Shown one piece after another: positions 1 to 7,400 of a DNA stretch of 13,264 nt (within the stretch, counting starts at the first letter, position 1; every line of letters starts with the position of its first letter). The position numbers and the translations under genes were made by a program. Source of the stretch: an uncultured Ruminococcus sp. (GTDB taxonomy: Bacteria > Bacillota > Clostridia > Oscillospirales > CAG-272); NCBI GenBank assembly GCA_902766115.1, contig CACXCL010000095.1:1-13264 (forward strand), written 5' to 3'. The notes under the pieces were generated by a model. It did not search any database, had not been told where the DNA came from, and was given only the letters and a program-made list of their open reading frames with translations.

Positions 1-1808
1 CCCACGTTGACGGCGGGACGCTGACCCTCGTTGAACAGGTCGCTCTCGAGGAATATCTGACCGTCCGTGATGGAGATCACGTTGGTGGGGATGTAGGCGG
101 AAATGTCTCCCGCCTGAGTTTCGATTATGGGGAGCGCCGTGACTGAGCCGCCTCCCGCATCGGGAGAGAGGCACGCCGCTCGCTCGAGCAGCCTGGAATG
201 GAGGTAGAACACGTCGCCGGGATACGCCTCCCGCCCGGACGGGCGGTGGAGCAGCAGCGACAGCTCCCTGTACGCCACGGCGTGTTTCGAAAGATCGTCG
301 TAGACGATTAGGCAGTCCTTGCCATGGTACATGAAGTACTCGCTCATGGCGGCTCCCGCGAAGGGCGCGATGTACTGCATGGACGCGGAGGAGGACGCCG
401 GGGCGGAGACGATGGTGGTGTACTCCATGGCTCCGTATTTCGTGAGCTTCGCGCGGATGTCCGCCACGGTGGAATCCTTTTGTCCTATGGCGACGTAGAT
501 GCAGGGGACGCCCTTCCCCTTTTGATTGATTATCGCGTCCACCGCGAGAGCGGACTTTCCGGTGCTCCGGTCGCCGATTATCAGCTCGCGCTGACCGCGG
601 CCGATGGGCACCAGCGCGTCGATGGCTTTGATGCCCGTGTGCATGGGCGTCGAGACGGACCGTCTGTCGGGAATGGGCGCGGAGCGGAACTCGATGGGAC
701 GTCTCTCCCGCGCGCGGATCCTGTCGCCGCCGTCGATGGCGCGGCCAAGGGGATCCACCACGCGCCCGAGGAGCTCCTCTCCCACCGGGACGCTTGCGAT
801 GCGTCCCACCCGGCGCACGCTGCTCAGAGTTTCGATATGTTCGAATTTGCCGAACACGACGCAGCCGATATTGCCGGACTCGATGTCCAGCACCATACCA
901 CGCTCTCCGCACTCGAACTCCACCACCTCGCCGTACATGATGTCGGCGAGACCGTCCATGCGGCAGATGCCGTCGGACACGGAGAGCACGCGGCCCAGCT
1001 GGAACTCGTCGATCCGGGGCGCGGCCTCGGATACGCCGTCCGTGAGGTCGCGGAGAACGGAGTCCGCGTCGGGATCGTCGCCGAGGGGACGCTTCAGAAG
1101 ATCGCGCTCCAGGTGGTACAGGCGGTTCTCCACTGTGTAGTCGTACACGGTGTCGCCTATCCTGAGACGGAGGCCGCCCACAAGACCCGGGTCCGTCTTG
1201 ACCCAGAAGCTGGCCTTGCCGCCCACCTCGCCGAGCAGCTCGTCCGCCCTGCGGCGGAATTTTTCCACGATCCCCTCAGGCAGGGGGAATGCCGAGGACA
1301 GCGTCACGTAGAGCACGTCGTGGTGCATGAGATAGCACATGTCGCCCGGGGTGAGCGCCGCGCGACGGAGGATCATGTCGGCGATTTTCTCCTCGTTTTT
1401 GCGGAGCTCGGTCGCCCGCGGTTCCTCTGCAAGAGTCACGCGGAGCCTGTCGCAGAGCGCCTTTACCTCCTTCTCCCGGGAGAGTATGAGCGCCTCCCGC
1501 TTCGCGGCGGCGACGCGCGCCTCGCTCTGCCGGGTCAGGTCGGCTTTTCTTTTCGCGGTCTCCTCCCGGAGCGCATCCAGCGCGGCGTCGGAGGCGTCCG
1601 CCGCCTGCGGGGCGGCGTCCTCCGGCGCCGGGAGGTCCTCGCCGGTCGCACCGGCGGACGCTCCGGCGGACGCCTCCGCCTCGTCCAGCGCGTCGTTGAT
1701 CTCTTTGATGCGGGAGGAGAACTTTTTCCTGACGGTCTTCAGCCCCACAAGAAGGATAACGGCGACGAGGATCAGAAAATTGACTGCAGCATAAACGTAT
1801 TCCATCAT
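1..1808 (-). CDS. atpA: Fused F-type ATP synthase b-delta-alpha polypeptide (partial, runs off left edge)
   Basis: The frame has 602 complete codons without a stop from the ATG at 1808 to the window edge. Residues about 5-24 form a membrane helix. Residues 42-78 are an Ala/Pro/Glu/Asp-rich linker and 80-140 a charged helical stretch. Residues about 165-238 match the delta (OSCP) C-terminal domain, with the motif GGLRLRIGDTVYDYTVENRL. From about 265 it is classical alpha: LGRVLSVSDG, Walker A GDRSTGKS (412-419), YDDLSKHAVAYRE (503-514), PSGREAYPGDVFYLHSRLLE and AGDISAYIPTNVISITDG. About 150 alpha residues should lie outside. The start overlaps the atpF stop as ATGA; a second ATG follows at once (1805). 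No ATG with a ribosome binding site separates delta from alpha, so alpha seems to be translated only as part of the fusion. The protein would couple the stator to the catalytic head. Walker A has Ser at two places where GDRQTGKT is usual. The alpha identity is certain; the fusion is read directly but not tested against sequencing error. Confidence 0.9.
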   Translation of the reverse strand, partial: MMEYVYAAVNFLILVAVILLVGLKTVRKKFSSRIKEINDALDEAEASAGASAGATGEDLPAPEDAAPQAADASDAALDALREETAKRKADLTRQSEARVAAAKREALILSREKEVKALCDRLRVTLAEEPRATELRKNEEKIADMILRRAALTPGDMCYLMHHDVLYVTLSSAFPLPEGIVEKFRRRADELLGEVGGKASFWVKTDPGLVGGLRLRIGDTVYDYTVENRLYHLERDLLKRPLGDDPDADSVLRDLTDGVSEAAPRIDEFQLGRVLSVSDGICRMDGLADIMYGEVVEFECGERGMVLDIESGNIGCVVFGKFEHIETLSSVRRVGRIASVPVGEELLGRVVDPLGRAIDGGDRIRARERRPIEFRSAPIPDRRSVSTPMHTGIKAIDALVPIGRGQRELIIGDRSTGKSALAVDAIINQKGKGVPCIYVAIGQKDSTVADIRAKLTKYGAMEYTTIVSAPASSSASMQYIAPFAGAAMSEYFMYHGKDCLIVYDDLSKHAVAYRELSLLLHRPSGREAYPGDVFYLHSRLLERAACLSPDAGGGSVTALPIIETQAGDISAYIPTNVISITDGQIFLESDLFNEGQRPAVNV

Positions 1809-2233
1809 TCGTCACCGCCGGTAATCAGTTTTTCGGCAAACGCGTCCGCCAGACCGTCCGTTCCGGATGCGAGTTTTTCGTCCGCTTCCTTCGAGAGGGC
1901 GGAGATCTCCTTCATCTTTTCGTCTTCCCGTTCCGCGAGAGACGAGGCGAGGTCGGAAATCTCTTTTTCGGACCTTTCAGCCTCTTCGGAGAGGCGTTTT
2001 TCGCTTTCCTCACGGGCGAGATCCGCGGCGCGTTTTTCGTCGAGGAGTCTCTGCTCTTTCAGCCGTTCCGCCTCCTCTTCGCGCTCCTCCGCCAAAAGCT
2101 TTGCGCGGCGGATCTTTTCCTTTCGCCTGTCCATATTGTTCAGGACGGGCTTCAGAAGAAGAAAATTCATCACGAGAATGAAGAGGATGAAGCAGATGAC
2201 AGTCCAGACGACGTCGGATAAGGTGATGTTCAT
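1805..2233 (-). CDS. atpF: F-type ATP synthase subunit b (or b')
   Basis: This is a 142-residue stator-stalk protein. Residues about 8-28 form an N-terminal membrane helix (VVWTVICFILFILVMNFLLL) followed by KPVLNNMDRRKEKI, typical of subunit b just after the membrane. Residues 35-120 are an almost unbroken charged heptad-like helix rich in Glu, Lys, Arg and Ala, expected to form the peripheral coiled coil. It is somewhat shorter than the roughly 156-residue E. coli b. Its ATG directly abuts the atpE TAA (TAAATG) with no strong Shine-Dalgarno, suggesting translational coupling. Its TGA overlaps the ATG of the next gene. Because the following fusion also begins with a membrane helix, the operon encodes two b-type anchors, as in organisms with b and b'. 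Which one corresponds to b' is a matter of position only; by gene order this one sits in the b' slot. Confidence 0.9.
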   Translation of the reverse strand: MNITLSDVVWTVICFILFILVMNFLLLKPVLNNMDRRKEKIRRAKLLAEEREEEAERLKEQRLLDEKRAADLAREESEKRLSEEAERSEKEISDLASSLAEREDEKMKEISALSKEADEKLASGTDGLADAFAEKLITGGDE

Positions 2234-2464
2234 TTAGCTGATCTTGCCCACCAGCATAAAGGCGATCAGAAGACCGTAGATGGTGAGAGCCTCCATGAGA
2301 GCCAGGGAGAGCAGGAGAGTGCTCCTGATGTCCTTGGCGGCGTCGGGCTGACGGGCGATGGATTCGAGAGCCGTTTTCGCGGCCTTGCCCTGACCCAGGG
2401 CCGGGAAGATCGTGGAAAGGGCGATGGCGAGAGCCGCGGCGATAGCGTAGATTGCGTTTTGCAT
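2234..2464 (-). CDS. atpE: F-type ATP synthase subunit c (proteolipid)
   Basis: This is a 76-residue hairpin of two membrane helices that forms the rotor ring. Helix 1 (about 4-24) is followed by the polar loop ARQPDAAKDIR (37-47). Helix 2 carries the ion-binding carboxylate Glu58 in LALMEALTIYGLL, very like the cyanobacterial/chloroplast c subunit. Gln25 in LGQG is at the position of the Na+-ring Gln, but the Ser/Thr that follow the Glu in Na+-binding rings (motif ES/T) are Ala59-Leu60, so proton coupling is the better guess. Helix 1 has small residues spaced as AxAxAxAxA (7-15) where many c subunits have a GxGxG pattern. A GGAG lies 9 nt before the ATG. The stop abuts the next start codon, and a 21-nt gap separates it from atpB. 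Confidence 0.95.
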   Translation of the reverse strand: MQNAIYAIAAALAIALSTIFPALGQGKAAKTALESIARQPDAAKDIRSTLLLSLALMEALTIYGLLIAFMLVGKIS

Positions 2465-2485
2465 TGTTTTATTCTCCTATTCTTC

Positions 2486-3148
2486 TTATTCTTCTAAAAA
2501 TTCGTTGAGATACGACGAGGTGAGCATGGAATAGACCATGGCCTGGATGGCGCAGAACAGAAGGGACAGCGCCATCATGATCACGGGGGCTCCCACCGGG
2601 AGCAAACTGTAGAGGTTCTCCGTCACCGTCTCTTCCCCGAAGATGTTGCCGAACAGACGGAGGGACAGGGACGCGGGCTTTATCAGCTCGTCCATCAGGA
2701 GCAGGGGCACGATGGGCGTCAGGAAGTGGCGCAGATAGTGCTTCGCTCCGGCGCGGATCGCGGAGATCTGGATAAAGAGGAAGGTGCAGACCGAGATCCC
2801 GACCGTCACCGACAGGGACGACGTCGGCGCCCTGAAGTAGGGCGAGATCCCCACCCCGGGGATGAGACCCGAGTAGTTGCACAGCAGGATGAAGGTGAAC
2901 AGCGGGCCGAGATAATACAGATATTTCCGCCCGTTTTTCTCCCCCAGCAGACCGGAGAAAAAGTTGTCCAGGTACTCGACCCCCGCCTCAATGATGTTCT
3001 GGAGCCTGCCGGGGCGCTCCCTGAGGCGCGACCGGACGATGAGCGACAGGACCGTCACGGCGGCGATGATCGCCCACATGGTGATGACGTACGGAGATAT
3101 ATCGAGCACGCCGAAGATTTTTACAATGGGTTCCGTTTTCTCACCCAT
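2486..3148 (-). CDS. atpB: F-type ATP synthase subunit a
   Basis: This is a 220-residue polytopic membrane protein that forms the ion half-channels against the c ring. The hallmark is Arg164 in LIKPASLSLRLFGNIFGEE, the essential stator arginine next to the c-ring carboxylate. Other family features are NYSGLIPG (91-98), the RAPTSSLSVTVG stretch (106-117, where many homologues have RAPTSD), and a final helix with Gln202 in IQAMVYSMLTSSYL. It has five or six membrane helices and is a little shorter than E. coli a. The ATG at 3148 has GGAGG just upstream and overlaps the end of the AtpI-like gene by 8 nt. It lies second in the operon, before atpE, as expected. Confidence 0.95.
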   Translation of the reverse strand: MGEKTEPIVKIFGVLDISPYVITMWAIIAAVTVLSLIVRSRLRERPGRLQNIIEAGVEYLDNFFSGLLGEKNGRKYLYYLGPLFTFILLCNYSGLIPGVGISPYFRAPTSSLSVTVGISVCTFLFIQISAIRAGAKHYLRHFLTPIVPLLLMDELIKPASLSLRLFGNIFGEETVTENLYSLLPVGAPVIMMALSLLFCAIQAMVYSMLTSSYLNEFLEE

Positions 3149-3446
3149 CCGAACCGCCTCCTTTTCCGCCGGTTTTTATTTTTCGCATCAGGAGAAACGT
3201 GAAGACGGCAAGTCCCGCCGTTGCGCCGAGAACGCCGGCGATCATGAAGGGAACAAGGTCCAGTCCCCGTCCCTTGCCTATGTAGTACAGCGATGCGAGG
3301 AAAAGCGCCGCGACCAGGGTCCTCACGGGGAAGATCGCCGTCACGCCGGATTTTTTGCCCAGCGCCGCGCGGGTGATGAAATAGTTCACCGCTTCCGCCA
3401 GCGCGCCGCAGAGGAACGCCGCGACAAGGGGAAGATATTTGAGCAC
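3141..3446 (-). CDS. atpI: AtpI-like small membrane protein
   Basis: This is a 101-residue hydrophobic protein with about three membrane helices (roughly 3-26, 40-57 and 65-89) and a basic, Gly-rich tail (MRKIKTGGKGGGSDG). I chose the GTG at 3446 because a perfect AGGAGG lies 9 nt upstream; the in-frame ATG farther upstream (3578) would precede the predicted promoter. Its place at the head of the operon, overlapping atpB, is that of atpI. AtpI proteins assist c-ring assembly and possibly Mg2+ supply. The sequence itself is poorly conserved and I recognise no decisive motif, and typical AtpI has about four helices. The assignment therefore rests mainly on position, size and hydrophobicity. Confidence 0.7.
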   Translation of the reverse strand: MLKYLPLVAAFLCGALAEAVNYFITRAALGKKSGVTAIFPVRTLVAALFLASLYYIGKGRGLDLVPFMIAGVLGATAGLAVFTFLLMRKIKTGGKGGGSDG

Positions 3447-3455
3447 ACCGCACCG

Positions 3456-3461
3456 CCTCCT
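3456..3461 (-). promoter_or_regulatory. Ribosome binding site of the AtpI-like gene
   Basis: AGGAGG on the minus strand, 9 nt before a GTG. It decides the start of the first gene of the atp operon in favour of GTG at 3446 over the upstream in-frame ATG at 3578. Confidence 0.75.
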
Positions 3462-3470
3462 CTTTCGAAA

Positions 3471-3507
3471 AACCGATTTGCCGCCGGGCTGTCCGGCGGC
3501 GTCGGTT
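3471..3507 (-). promoter_or_regulatory. Leader hairpin of the atp operon, attenuator-like
   Basis: Two nested stems are visible: an outer AACCGA/TCGGTT and an inner 8-bp GCCGCCGG/CCGGCGGC with a 5-nt loop, separated by a small asymmetric bulge. Read on the minus strand the structure is followed by a short T run (GGTTTTTCG) and then the AGGAGG site. With the promoter predicted just upstream, the hairpin would lie at the very 5' end of the mRNA. It could stabilise the message or act as a weak terminator/attenuator. The T run is short, so strong termination is doubtful. Confidence 0.5.
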
Positions 3508-3518
3508 CTTTTGCGAGT

Positions 3519-3547
3519 ATTGTACCACTTTTCGCGGGAGAAATCAA
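3519..3547 (-). promoter_or_regulatory. Predicted sigma-A-type promoter of the atp operon
   Basis: On the minus strand, TTGATT (3547-3542) and TACAAT (3524-3519) are separated by exactly 17 nt. Each hexamer is close to the TTGACA/TATAAT consensus. Transcription would start near 3512, giving a leader of roughly 65 nt before the GTG at 3446. It is the best promoter match upstream of the operon. It is predicted from sequence only. Confidence 0.65.
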
Positions 3548-3553
3548 TATTAT

Positions 3554-3572
3554 GCGCGTTTATCCCACGCGC
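3554..3572. promoter_or_regulatory. Inverted repeat just upstream of the atp promoter
   Basis: GCGCGT, 7 nt, ACGCGC: a perfect 6-bp inverted repeat ending 7 nt before the -35 hexamer of the atp promoter (seen from the minus strand). Its place is right for an activator or repressor site, but I recognise no known operator. Confidence 0.25.
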
Positions 3573-4217
3573 GAGCAAGAAAAAATCACCGCCGGCGGGC
3601 GGGAAACAGTGAAATCGCGACGGGCGGCGCGGTGAAATCCTCGGGCTCCGCCCTCATGTGAGATCGAACGCTCCGCCCTCGGAGGTCGTCCGCCGAAGAT
3701 GACCGGCTTCGATTCGCGTTTTCCGTGACACGCTCCGGCGAGGAGTCGGGCGGACCGGAAAACGGACGGAAATCTTCATTTTATATATATAGTGTCCGTG
3801 CGCATAAAAATACACAGTATTTTGTGGTGAGAGGATCCGGAGGAGGGGGCGCACCGCGACCTTCGCCGCGGAATATCCGACGTCACGGCGGGGGAAACGG
3901 GAATTTCCGGCGCGCCGGGAAAAGAAACGTTCCAATAACACTTATTGACAGCGCGAAGAGCCTTTCGGCGGGAAAATATGAACACAATGTAAACAAAAAC
4001 AAGACGCAAGACCCCTGAATAAGCGAAAAAACGGGAATTATTTGTGAGATGCTACAAAAATCATTTTTTCGGGAAAAACGATATTACTGCGGAAAAAAGG
4101 CTGCGGCAGGCGAAAAAACGCCAATAAACAAACGGGATACAGACGATCGTGAGACGGAGACCGGGCGGGTTTGAATTATTATTGACGTAAAAATGAACAG
4201 AAATTTGTTAAAAAGTG
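3573..4217. other. Divergent intergenic region without a recognisable gene
   Basis: About 650 nt between the atp promoter and the surface-protein promoter. The left part is GC-rich with short repeats: a CCGCCGGCGG palindrome at 3589-3598, and GTGAAATC at 3609 and 3632. The right part is rich in A and T tracts (TATATATAT near 3782; runs of six A near 4025-4120). Small frames on both strands have no good ribosome binding site, and their translations are Arg/Pro/Ser-rich with no family resemblance, so I do not call them genes. No tRNA, terminator with a convincing T run, or mobile-element end was seen. Confidence 0.6.
3645..3680. repeat. 11-bp direct repeat pair
   Basis: GCTCCGCCCTC occurs at 3645-3655 and again at 3670-3680, 25 nt apart start to start. 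The second copy continues into CTCCG-CCCT-CGGAG, a small hairpin. The function is unknown and this may be chance in GC-rich DNA. Confidence 0.4.
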
Positions 4218-4253
4218 TTGACTTGCGCATCGTTATACGGTATACGGTATAAT
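4218..4253 (+). promoter_or_regulatory. Predicted promoter of the giant surface-protein gene
   Basis: TTGACT (4218-4223) is followed after exactly 17 nt by TATACG (4241-4246), a weak -10, and after 24 nt by a perfect TATAAT (4248-4253). Either the weak element at good spacing or the perfect element at poor spacing could be used. The leader to the ATG at 4379 would be roughly 115-125 nt; it contains T-rich patches and no small frame of note. Confidence 0.55.
4234..4253 (+). repeat. 7-bp tandem repeat in the promoter spacer
   Basis: TATACGG occurs twice in tandem (4234-4240, 4241-4247) and is followed by TATAAT in the same register (4248-4253). The unit length is 7, exactly the excess of the TTGACT-TATAAT spacing over 17 nt. 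Confidence 0.8.
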
Positions 4254-4366
4254 GAACTCCCTTTATCGCCTTTTTTGCGCATTTTTCGACAGGACAACTA
4301 TGCCCTGACGCGGAAGACGAGAGGTGTTAAAAGGTCAAATAAATACTCTGATATAAAAGGAAGAAC

Positions 4367-4371
4367 GGAGG
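4367..4371 (+). promoter_or_regulatory. Ribosome binding site of the giant surface-protein gene
   Basis: GGAGG lies 7 nt before the ATG at 4379. An in-frame TTG immediately precedes the ATG but has poorer spacing, so ATG is preferred. Confidence 0.8.
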
Positions 4372-4378
4372 CGAATTG

Positions 4379-4447
4379 ATGTTCAAGAGGTTATTGACGC
4401 TTTTCCTCGGCGCGGTTCTTCTCTTCGGCAGCGTCCCCGCTGAGGCG
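4379..4447 (+). other. Signal peptide coding region
   Basis: Residues 1-23: basic start (MFKR), hydrophobic core (LLTLFLGAVLLFG) and an AEA cleavage box, with predicted cut before Leu24. There is no lipobox Cys, so this is a type I rather than a lipoprotein signal. Confidence 0.85.
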
Positions 4448-7400
4448 CTGGGATCTCTGAATCCCGCTGCTCAGTTGACGTCCGGAGGAGGAGCAGGCGA
4501 CGGATCTACGATCCAGATCGAGGGAGTACACGCGACGCTGGTAAGCGGCGCGGACGAGCAGGAGAACGGCGACTTCGTCTGGACTCCCGAAAACACGAAC
4601 CCCGACCATCCCTTCACGTACAACGTGACGTATTCCGTGTCGGGCGAGTTCGAGTATTTCGAGAGCGGCCAGATCCAGATCCGTATTCCGCTGTCCATTC
4701 TGAGAGACCAGAACGGAGATCCCGCGGATACGTTCGAGATGTCGCTTCCCGCGTGGGACGACCCGAACCTGACGGACGACAACGTTTTCGTCTACAGGAT
4801 CGAAGGCGACGAGATCGTCGTCGAGAACCGGCTGCCCTGCCCCGCGGCGCAGCACGGCTATTTCGAGGTCAGCTACAGCACCACGAAGCGCACCTACGAC
4901 TATCACGACTACGATCCCGACGGGGAGACCCCCGGGGACCGCTGGGCAAGCGAGGACTTCCAGGCGACGCTGATCATCAACCGCGAAGGCGAGAGCTACG
5001 ACGAAGTGAGCGAGGCGGTGCCGGTGTATATCGACACCCACGCCTACGTGACAAAGACCGACAAATACGCTCCCCAGAAGCAGTACGCCTCCTGGCAGAG
5101 CGGCTGGGGCACGAAGCCCGCGGACGACAACGGTCAGTATTACTACCTCATCTGGGAGGTAAGGTCCATCATCTACGCCACCCAGAGGTACGACTTCAAT
5201 CTGGTCGACACCTTCGAGGTGACCGACGGGGAGCTTGTCGCCATCAAGATGCAGGGACAGAGCGCCTACAAGCCCATATCGGATCCCACGGCGGGCGTGC
5301 TGACGAACCAGACGGCCTCCTACCCCGGAGGGCGCTATGACTACGTCCTGACGAGGCATCTGAAGGAGACCTACGATCCCCAGACTTCCTATACCTTCCT
5401 GAACCGCGTCAACACGGAGGTGACTCCGAGGGACGGGGTGGATCCCCATACCTACGCGGAGGCGCAGAGACGCTGGACCTACGAGCATCCCGTCTTTGTC
5501 CCCGGAAGCGTCGGATTGTCATTTGGCAAGTACGGCCTTGACTTCCAGGACAGAAAGGTATACGACAGCGAAGATATCCGTGTGTTCGATCTGGACCCCT
5601 ATCACATGGGCACCTCCGACGAAATAACGAACCTTGCGTGGTATACTTCCATCGTTGCGACGACGTATCCTCTGACCGTGCCCGCCGGAGCCGACAAGAA
5701 CGACCCCGCGAACTACGGAAAGGTGCCCGCCACGGTGGAGCTGACCGACAACAAGCTCAATCTGAAGGCTCTCGGAAGGGAGTACGGCAGACAGCTTGCT
5801 GCCGGAGAGTACCGTTTTGACAAAATCGTCATAGGCTATACCATGCTGGACGCCTATTTCGACGAGACTTCCCAGTCCTTCAAGACCAAGGCGGTCACGT
5901 ATGAAGAAGGAGAGAAAATCGACGTTTACGCCCAGTTCGGAACCGAAGACTGGGTCAAGGTGGGATCCCTCGCGATCCCCGGGAACACCTTTACCGCAAC
6001 CTCCGGCGGTAATTCCCACGACGTCACCGCCTCCGGCAAGACCATAACCTTCGGAGGGGAGGATTGCACCGGTTACAGACTGGTCGCGACCAATAAGCAC
6101 TACCGCACTACCCTCGGCGTGTATCCTTATGTCACTCTCCTCCGTTCCGATATAGTTGACGAAGCGGTAAACGGCGCATATGACGATCTCCAGAACGAGA
6201 TCGCCGTCAGGAACACCGCCGACGGCGCCGTCTACGCGGCGGCGGACAACAGCGGGACTCCCGTACGCACCGGCTCAAAGAGCGGTGTCGACTACGTCAT
6301 CGGCATACTCCGCCACAGCGAGATCACAAAGACGGTCCGTTCGGTAAACGACCCCGTCAACACGCGCGTGAGACTGACCTGGACCGTTTCGATGAACGAG
6401 AGCTATCTCGTGGAAAACGGCACCAGAGTATACGTCGAGCAGCAGAGCGGCGTGTTCTACGACCTGCTTCCCATCGGGGGCAGGATAGACGGCTCCTCCA
6501 TCGCAGTGGTGACAAGCTCCAAGAGACTTGCCGCGAGCGAATACTCGGTGGAGTACCAGACCAACTACATGGATACGGGACGCACCCTGATGATCGTCCG
6601 TATCTTTGAGCCCACCTCCAAAAACTATACGCTCACCTATTCCACGTTCCATTCCTGGGACTCCGTGGCTGAATTCGGCCGCAACGTGCTCAATTCCGTT
6701 GCGTACGAGACCGGAAACGTGGATATCGGCGACGGTTATCCCGACAACGGCGGTCCGGAGAGCGGCTCCGGCAAGATCACCGACCGGCTCCTGCTGACGG
6801 ATCTTGATCCCGATTCGGACGCCGACAGGTTCATCTATACCCAGCAGACCCATTATATCAACGCCCTTACCGCGGGCAACCTGGGTCTTTACAAGAAGGT
6901 CGCCGCGGAAGGCGACTCCGACTACTCATATTCCACCACCACCGTGGCGGGAGGCGATTATTCCTACAAGATCCACTTCGCCACCGACGCCGCCTCCTGG
7001 GCGAAGAATATGATCCTTTTCGACTCTCTTGAGAACTTCGTCACGGTGGACGAACGTTCCTCCGACTGGCGCGGAACTCTCATGGGATTCGATTTCACGG
7101 TCCTCAAGGCCAACGGAATAAATCCCGAGCTGTACTATTCCGAGGTGGAAAATCTCAGCATCCGCGATCTCGGAGTCACGGACGACTACGATTTCCCGGA
7201 GGAAGTGTGGAAGAAGGCGACGGGTCCGAACGACCCGGCTCTTCAGAACGCCAGGGCGTTCGCCATCGACCTGAGAGAGATGACGACCGGCTCGCAGTTC
7301 ATCATGGATCCCTCCCACGCGCTGACCGTGACCGTGTTCATGAAGGCGCCGGAGGCCATTGACAGCGAGGCGATCGATCCCCTCGCCCTGAACAATATCT

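Noticed and set aside
1276..1815. Minus-strand frame of 179 codons at the start of the fused gene
   Set aside because: It is out of frame with the delta/alpha sequence, is Arg/Gly/Pro-rich, and resembles no ATP synthase subunit. The true frame starts at 1808 and continues into alpha.
324..2237. Long plus-strand open frame (637 codons) opposite the ATP synthase genes
   Set aside because: It lies antisense to atpF and the fused delta/alpha gene, whose protein sequences are clearly conserved. Its translation is rich in His, Arg and Val with no family resemblance, as expected of a shadow in GC-rich DNA.
2234..2464. Na+-specific c ring
   Set aside because: Gln25 and Glu58 are at Na+-ring positions, but the Ser/Thr pair after the Glu is Ala-Leu. 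Chloroplast-type proton rings also have the Gln, so Na+ coupling is not supported.
3654..3941. Small minus-strand frame in the intergenic region
   Set aside because: There is no convincing ribosome binding site, the composition is Arg/Ser/Pro-rich, it crosses AT tracts and short repeats, and no family is recognisable.
4090..4130. Terminator at the GGCG-AAAAAA-CGCC hairpin
   Set aside because: The stem is only 4 bp and has no following T run on either strand.
4379..6200. N-terminal thioester adhesin domain
   Set aside because: Only isolated Cys residues are present (near 4837 and 6064), without the Cys/Gln motif context of such domains.
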